Positions 59,347 through 64,000 of a DNA stretch of 64,000 nucleotides are shown one piece after another. A program made the translations under genes and the position numbers. The notes beneath the pieces were generated by a model. The model did no database searches, was not told where the DNA came from, and was given only the letters and a program-made list of their open reading frames with translations. Numbering within the stretch: position 1 is the first letter of the stretch; every line of letters begins with the position of its first letter. Source of the DNA: Actinoplanes utahensis (GTDB lineage Bacteria > Actinomycetota > Actinomycetes > Mycobacteriales > Micromonosporaceae); contig NZ_BOMZ01000026.1 in the NCBI RefSeq assembly GCF_016862455.1, positions 62,001 to 126,000 of the forward strand, read 5' to 3'.

Positions 59347-61002
59347 ATGACCGCTCCGGATGCGGGCGACGGTCAGGAGGCTTACGGTGAGGGCGTCGTC
59401 GACCTCGAAGGGGCTGCAGTGCCGCCGCAGGAATGGCTTCTCACCAGTGCCGAACGCGGCAACCCGGACACCTCCATACCCACATGGAACACCGGAAACA
59501 CGGTCGAACCACTTATCCACGGGCAAAATTACTTCGATCGGTTGGTGACCGAGGTCGAGGCGCTGGAGCCTGGCGACCACCTGTTCTTCACCGACTGGCG
59601 AGGTGACCCCGACGAGCGGACCAGTGACGGCGGGCCGACCGTCGCCGAGTTGTTCGCCGCCGCGGCCAAGCGCGGTGTCGTGGTGAAAGGTCTGCTCTGG
59701 CGGTCCCATATGGACAAGCTCGCCTACAGCGAGGAGGAGAACCGCACCCTCAGCGACGACATCGAGGCGGCCGGCGGTGAGGTGCTGCTGGACCAGCGGG
59801 TCCGCCGCGGCGGTTCGCACCATCAGAAGCTGGTCGTGCTGCGGCATCCGCGTCATCCGGAGCGGGACATCGCCTTCGCCGGCGGCATCGATCTGTGCCA
59901 CAGCCGCCGCGACGACGCCGACCACCACGGTGACCCGCAGGCGGTGCGGATGTCGCCGGCGTACGGGCCGAACCCGCCCTGGCACGACATCCAGCTGGCC
60001 CTGCGCGGCCCGGTCGTCGGCGCGCTCGACCTGTCGTTCCGGGAGCGGTGGAACGACCCGGCCCCGCTGGACCAGTACGGGCCGGTGTCCACGGTCACCG
60101 ACATGCTGCGGCACGAGGACATGCGGGCCGACCGGCTCCCGCCGCAGCCGCCGGACCCGCCGGAGTGCGGCACGCAGACCGTGCAGGTGCTGCGAACCTA
60201 TCCGGCGATGCGCCCGGCGTACGGGTTCGCGAAGCTCGGCGAACGCAGTGTGGCCCGCGGCTACACCAAGGCGATCAAGCGGGCCCGCCGGCTGATCTAC
60301 CTGGAGGACCAGTACCTGTGGTCGAAGGAGGTCGCCCAGCTGTTCGCCGACACGATGCACGACAACCCGGAACTGCATCTGATCGCCGTCGTCCCCCGCT
60401 GCCCGGACGTGGACGGCGGGTTCGCGCTGCCGCCCAACCTGGTCGGGCGCGAGCAGGCCGTGGAGCTGTGCCGGCAGGCGGCGGGCGACCGGGTGCACGT
60501 CTTCGACCTGGAGAACCACGCCGGCACGCCGATCTACGTACACGCCAAGGTCTGTGTGGCCGACGACGTCTGGTGCAGCGTGGGCAGCGACAACTTCAAC
60601 CGTCGCTCGTGGACCCACGACAGCGAGCTGTCCTGCGCGGTCCTCGACGAGGCCCGGGACGAGCGGGAGCCGGCCGACCCGGCGGGGCTCGGTGACGGCG
60701 CCCGCCGGTTCGCTCGGGACCTGCGCCTGGCCCTGATGCGCGAGCATCTGGACCGGGCCGACGGCGACGACGAGGATCTGCTCGACCCGGCGTCCGCGGT
60801 CGAGGCGATGACCTCGGCGGCCGACCGGCTGAAGGAGTGGGTCGACGGTGGGCGTACCGGGCCGCGTCCGCCGGGCCGCCTGATCCCGCACCAGACCGAG
60901 CGGCTCCCGTGGCATCAGCGGTTGTGGGCGATTCCCGCATATCGCCTGGTCTACGACCCGGACGGCCGCCCGTGGCGGGAGCGCCGGGCCGGCACCTGGT
61001 GA
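59347..61002 (+). CDS. Phospholipase D-family enzyme
   Basis: 551 residues, two HKD-like motifs. The second is complete: VHAKVCVADDVWCSVGSDNF (H-x-K-x4-D, then GSDN). The first is HHQKLVVLRHPRHPERDIAF, then GGIDLCHSRRDD: His and Lys are present but the Asp position holds Arg. The C-terminal part (about 420-551) is helical and acidic. It probably hydrolyses or transfers phosphatidyl groups; no signal peptide. Start is uncertain (ATG 59347 follows GAGG directly). Confidence 0.82.
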   Translation: MTAPDAGDGQEAYGEGVVDLEGAAVPPQEWLLTSAERGNPDTSIPTWNTGNTVEPLIHGQNYFDRLVTEVEALEPGDHLFFTDWRGDPDERTSDGGPTVAELFAAAAKRGVVVKGLLWRSHMDKLAYSEEENRTLSDDIEAAGGEVLLDQRVRRGGSHHQKLVVLRHPRHPERDIAFAGGIDLCHSRRDDADHHGDPQAVRMSPAYGPNPPWHDIQLALRGPVVGALDLSFRERWNDPAPLDQYGPVSTVTDMLRHEDMRADRLPPQPPDPPECGTQTVQVLRTYPAMRPAYGFAKLGERSVARGYTKAIKRARRLIYLEDQYLWSKEVAQLFADTMHDNPELHLIAVVPRCPDVDGGFALPPNLVGREQAVELCRQAAGDRVHVFDLENHAGTPIYVHAKVCVADDVWCSVGSDNFNRRSWTHDSELSCAVLDEARDEREPADPAGLGDGARRFARDLRLALMREHLDRADGDDEDLLDPASAVEAMTSAADRLKEWVDGGRTGPRPPGRLIPHQTERLPWHQRLWAIPAYRLVYDPDGRPWRERRAGTW

Positions 61003-61082
61003 CCGCGGCGCGCGGCGAGGTATGGCTGGGTATACCTGTGAAGCGGTAGCTGAACGGCTGGGGCGGGACCCGGTCCGCTGGT

Positions 61083-61094
61083 TACGGTGAGCCG
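61083..61094 (+). promoter_or_regulatory. Leaderless-type promoter of the histidine kinase
   Basis: TACGGT (61083-61088) ends 6 nt before GTG 61095. Confidence 0.45.
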
Positions 61095-62375
61095 GTGACC
61101 GACCACGTTGGAAACCATCTGCGAGACCGCCGCTACCTGATGTCGTCCTGGCCCTACCGGTCGGCCCTGTTCCTGACCGCCACGGCCGTGATCGCCGCGC
61201 CGATCGCCTTCTGCTTCTGGGTGCTCGTCATCCCCTGGGTGGTGGCCGCCCAGAGCATCGGCGACGGGCAGCCACCGCGCCTGCCCGTCGTCGTGCTGAT
61301 GGCGCTCGGGGCGATCCTGCTGGTCTTCGGCGCGCCACTGGTGGCGCTGCCGCTCGCCGCCCTGGAGCGGCAGCGGCTCCGGTGGATCGACCCGCGCCCG
61401 CTCGCCGTTCCCCGGCACCCCTCGGCCGTCAACCCGGTCGCCTGGCTGGCCGCGCGGTACCGGGAGGAGTCCACCTGGCGGGCCGTTCTCTACACGCTGC
61501 TGCTGGCCGTGCTGGCGCCGCCGCTGTACCTCGCGGGCACCCTGTTGCTCCTGCTCGAGCTGATGCTGCTGCTGAGTCCCGGCCTCTCCGAGTGGACCCT
61601 GGGCGACGTCGTGATCGACGGCGGGGCCGGCTCGATCCCGCTCTGCCTGCTCGGCATCGTCCTGATCCCGGCCTTCCTCTACCTGCTGGGCCTGGTCGCC
61701 GCGGCGCACGACGCGCTGGCCCGGCGGCTGCTCGGCGGCAGTGACGGGCTGCGCGACCGGCTCATCGAGGTGGCGCAGTCCCGGGCCCGGCTGGCCGACG
61801 CGTTCGACGCCGAGCGCCGCCGGATCGAGCGTGACCTGCACGACGGCGCCCAGCACCGGCTGACCAGCCTCACCCTGCAACTCGGGATGGCCCGGCTGGA
61901 CGTCCCGGAGGACTCGCCGGCCGCTGGACCGCTGGTGCAGGCGCACGCCCAGGCCAAGGAGCTGATGGTGGTGCTGCGTGACCTGGTGCACGGCATCCGC
62001 CCGCAGACCCTGACCGATCTGGGTCTGCCGGCCGCGCTCTGGGATCTGGCGGCGAACTCACCGGTTCCGGTGTCGGTGTCCGCGGCCGACGTCCTCGATC
62101 GGCTGCCCGAGCGGATCGAGACGACCGCGTACTTCGTGGCCGCGGAGGCCCTGACGAACGTGGCCAAGCACGCCGTCGCCACCTCGGCGTCGATCCGGCT
62201 GACCCGCTCCGGCGACGGCATCGTGCTGGAGATCCAGGACGACGGCCGTGGCGGCGCCGACCCGGCCCGGGGCACCGGCCTGACCGGGCTGGCGGACCGG
62301 GTCGCGGCGGCCGGCGGCCGGCTGTTCCTGGCCAGCCCGGCCGGCGGCCCCACCCTGCTGCGGGTGGAGCTGTGA
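61095..62375 (+). CDS. NarL-type sensor histidine kinase
   Basis: 426 residues. Four membrane segments in two pairs (about 25-80 and 130-205) contain [20 protein letters not shown]. The phosphoacceptor is [15 protein letters not shown], and the ATPase domain has [16 protein letters not shown] and [16 protein letters not shown]. It lacks a separate sensor domain. The regulator starts about 80 bp downstream. Confidence 0.9.
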   Translation: MTDHVGNHLRDRRYLMSSWPYRSALFLTATAVIAAPIAFCFWVLVIPWVVAAQSIGDGQPPRLPVVVLMALGAILLVFGAPLVALPLAALERQRLRWIDPRPLAVPRHPSAVNPVAWLAARYREESTWRAVLYTLLLAVLAPPLYLAGTLLLLLELMLLLSPGLSEWTLGDVVIDGGAGSIPLCLLGIVLIPAFLYLLGLVAAAHDALARRLLGGSDGLRDRLIEVAQSRARLADAFDAERRRIERDLHDGAQHRLTSLTLQLGMARLDVPEDSPAAGPLVQAHAQAKELMVVLRDLVHGIRPQTLTDLGLPAALWDLAANSPVPVSVSAADVLDRLPERIETTAYFVAAEALTNVAKHAVATSASIRLTRSGDGIVLEIQDDGRGGADPARGTGLTGLADRVAAAGGRLFLASPAGGPTLLRVEL

Positions 62376-62454
62376 CCACACCACCGGCGCCCACCACGCG
62401 GACGCGCGCCGGGAGCGCCGCGCGCCCGCGGTGCGCGGGGACGGGGGTCGCCCC

Positions 62455-63096
62455 ATGACCCGGGTCGTGATCGCCGAGGACGGGGTGCTGCTGCGCGAGG
62501 GGCTGGTCGGGGTGCTGGTCCGGTTCGGGTTCGAGGTGGTGGCCGCGGTCGGGGACGCGGCCGAGCTGATCACCGCGGTGAAGGAGCACCAGCCGGACCT
62601 GGTGATCACCGACATCAAGATGCCGCCGTCCTTCCAGGACGAGGGACTGCGGGCCGCGGTACGCCTGCGCCAGGACCATCCCGGGCTGCCCGTCGTGGTG
62701 CTCAGCCAGTACGTGCAGCAGGAGTACGCCGCCGACCTGATCGGCACCGGCGACGGTGTCGGTTACCTGCTCAAGGACCGGGTCGCCGACATCGTCGAGT
62801 TCGTGGCGGCGCTGCGCGGCGTGGTCGGCGGTGGCACGGTCGTCGACCCGGACGTGGTCCGCCGGCTGATCAGCCGGCCGCAGGATCCGCTCGCTGGTCT
62901 CTCCGGCCGGGAGCGGGAGGTGCTCGCCCTGATCGCCGAGGGCCGTTCCAACTCGGCCATCGCGGCGGCCCTGTTCATCAGTGAGCCGGCCGTCAGCAAG
63001 CACGTCGGCAACATCCTGGCCAAACTGGGCCTGCCGCCGACCGACGACACCAACCGCCGCGTCCTCGCCGTCCTCACCTACCTCCGCGCCCGCTGA
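62455..63096 (+). CDS. NarL-type response regulator
   Basis: 213 residues. The receiver has E8-D9 and the phosphoacceptor Asp in [10 protein letters not shown], with [10 protein letters not shown]; the LuxR-type helix-turn-helix is [20 protein letters not shown] to [22 protein letters not shown] 62455 has GGGGG upstream; the coding region starts after 79 GC-rich bp. It is the partner of the kinase. Targets unknown. Confidence 0.92.
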   Translation: MTRVVIAEDGVLLREGLVGVLVRFGFEVVAAVGDAAELITAVKEHQPDLVITDIKMPPSFQDEGLRAAVRLRQDHPGLPVVVLSQYVQQEYAADLIGTGDGVGYLLKDRVADIVEFVAALRGVVGGGTVVDPDVVRRLISRPQDPLAGLSGREREVLALIAEGRSNSAIAAALFISEPAVSKHVGNILAKLGLPPTDDTNRRVLAVLTYLRAR

Positions 63097-63147
63097 CCGC
63101 CCCGCGTCGGTGTCCGTGGTGACCCGCGCCCCGCGTCGAGCCGCACG

Positions 63148-64000
63148 TCACCACGCGGCATCGTCGAGTCTCCAGGCGGACGGAGCCCAGATGGGGGTGG
63201 TGGGGTCGCCGGTCAGGGACAGGGTGACCTGCCAGGCGGTCATCGGCGGGCGGCCCAGCGACCACCAGCGGTCGGAGAGGGCCGTGCCGACCGCGGTGTA
63301 ACGGTCGGCGGACGGGCCGGAGGCGAGGATCGCGCCGTCGGCCAGGACGACCGCGCCGGACGTGCCGGACTCGTCGAGGACGGCCAGGTAACTCAGGTCA
63401 CGGCCGGTGATCGAGGCGTGACTGACCCGGTGGTGCCAGACGCCGGCGGCGTACCACAGATCGCGGTAGGCCTGGGCGTTCAGCGGCGGCCGCCAGCGGG
63501 CCGGCGACGTCTCGGTGAGGTCGGCGAGAGCGACGGCGGGCTCCGGATGGCTGCGGGGATGCCGGGCGGTCAGCGGGCCGGCCGCGCTCATGAAACCGGC
63601 GGAACAGACGACCCGGGCGGCGAGCGGCGCCGGGCGCACGTCGAGGACCGGGTGCACACCGGCGTGCTCGACGGGGACGACGGCGCGGCCGTCCGGTTCG
63701 AGCCGGTCCAGCCAGTGCGGGGAGACCCCGGCGACACCGACGGTCACGATGATCCGGTCGTAACGTTCGGCCGGACCTCCGGTGTATCCGTCGGCGGCTT
63801 CCACCCGTACCCCCGCAATGCCCGCCCTGGCCAGGGCGGACCGTGCGCGGGCCGCGATGTCGGGCTGAACGTCCACCGTGGTCACCACCGCGCCGAGCGA
63901 GGCGAGAAGCGCGGCGTTGTAACCGGTGCCCGCGCCGATCTCCAGGACGCGCATGCCGGGCCGCACCTCGAGCGCCTCGATCATGGTGGCCATCAGCGAC
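63148..64000 (-). CDS. PCMT-like (protein-L-isoaspartate) methyltransferase, N terminus cut
   Basis: The frame is open to the window end, so the start is outside. SLMATMIEALEVRPGMRVLE and IGAGTGYNAALLASLGA are the PCMT start and SAM-binding motif I; VTTVDVQPDI and YDRIIVTVGV follow. In the second half ALADLTETSPARWRPPLNAQ and WSLGRPPMTAWQVTLSLTGD do not belong to the usual enzyme, so this is the extended form seen in actinobacterial maturation or lanthipeptide-associated methyltransferases. Target unknown. Confidence 0.78.
   Translation of the reverse strand, partial: SLMATMIEALEVRPGMRVLEIGAGTGYNAALLASLGAVVTTVDVQPDIAARARSALARAGIAGVRVEAADGYTGGPAERYDRIIVTVGVAGVSPHWLDRLEPDGRAVVPVEHAGVHPVLDVRPAPLAARVVCSAGFMSAAGPLTARHPRSHPEPAVALADLTETSPARWRPPLNAQAYRDLWYAAGVWHHRVSHASITGRDLSYLAVLDESGTSGAVVLADGAILASGPSADRYTAVGTALSDRWWSLGRPPMTAWQVTLSLTGDPTTPIWAPSAWRLDDAAW

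Overview
The window is high-GC DNA with dense genes, frequent GTG/TTG starts, an F420-dependent oxidoreductase and several small membrane or unknown families typical of actinomycetes (DUF4235, DUF3618, DUF1206, DUF3072, DUF2795). It looks like the chromosome of a filamentous actinobacterium, most likely Micromonosporaceae (Actinoplanes-like). That placement is inferred from protein style, not from a marker gene. I see no rRNA, tRNA, insertion sequence, integrase or CRISPR array. About a dozen genes have a TAnnnT -10 hexamer only 6-7 nt before the start codon, which suggests leaderless transcripts.

Layout. 1-7.1 kb: end of an EF-G-like gene, a TetR/flavin monooxygenase divergent pair around a palindromic operator, then HIT hydrolase, GGDEF cyclase and thrS on the minus strand. 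7.3-13.1 kb: ADP-ribosylglycohydrolase, an OmpR-type two-component pair, and a secreted zincin-like protein with FnIII and ricin-type domains whose catalytic Glu is replaced by Gln. 13.1-16.5 kb: adenosine deaminase family enzyme, trans-aconitate methyltransferase, aldo-keto reductase, cold-shock protein. 16.8-20.6 kb: a minus-strand membrane/envelope-stress cluster (DUF4235, DUF3618, holin-X-like, MscS, DUF1206, lipoprotein). 20.6-28.4 kb: GNAT, GH3 hexosaminidase, F420 enzyme coupled to a RecQ-type helicase, lipoprotein, LCP cell-wall ligase with a TPR-like partner. 28.4-37.1 kb: MBL hydrolase, FAD monooxygenase/AraC/VOC group, NarL two-component system coupled to an ABC-2 exporter, GT4 glycosyltransferase. 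37.2-40.3 kb: SRPBCC proteins, phytoene-dehydrogenase-like oxidoreductase, DUF2795 protein.

40.3-47.4 kb is the least ordinary part. Genes are sparse, three unrelated minisatellite arrays sit at gene 3' ends, a TM-helix (MscS/CmpX-like) protein carries a long repeat-built tail, and a CBM2-type gene is broken. 47.4-51.7 kb holds a SpoIIE phosphatase coupled to a Na+/H+ antiporter, then a VOC protein. 51.7-52.7 kb is a gene-free island with a fourth repeat array and pieces of a dispersed inverted repeat. 52.7-64 kb: DUF3072, an HTH/Clp_N operon under twin palindromes, MarR-pirin-aminopeptidase, a type VII-substrate-like pair with proline-rich tails, phospholipase D, a NarL two-component system and a PCMT-like methyltransferase cut by the window end.

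The strongest candidates for something undescribed are: (i) a 53-bp inverted repeat with 22-nt arms and a constant 9-nt loop, found between three convergent gene pairs with compensatory arm changes; (ii) the 38-bp tandem array in which every unit encodes a hairpin; and (iii) the twin GTCAAC-N4-GTTGAC operators laid exactly over the promoter of the HTH/Clp_N operon.
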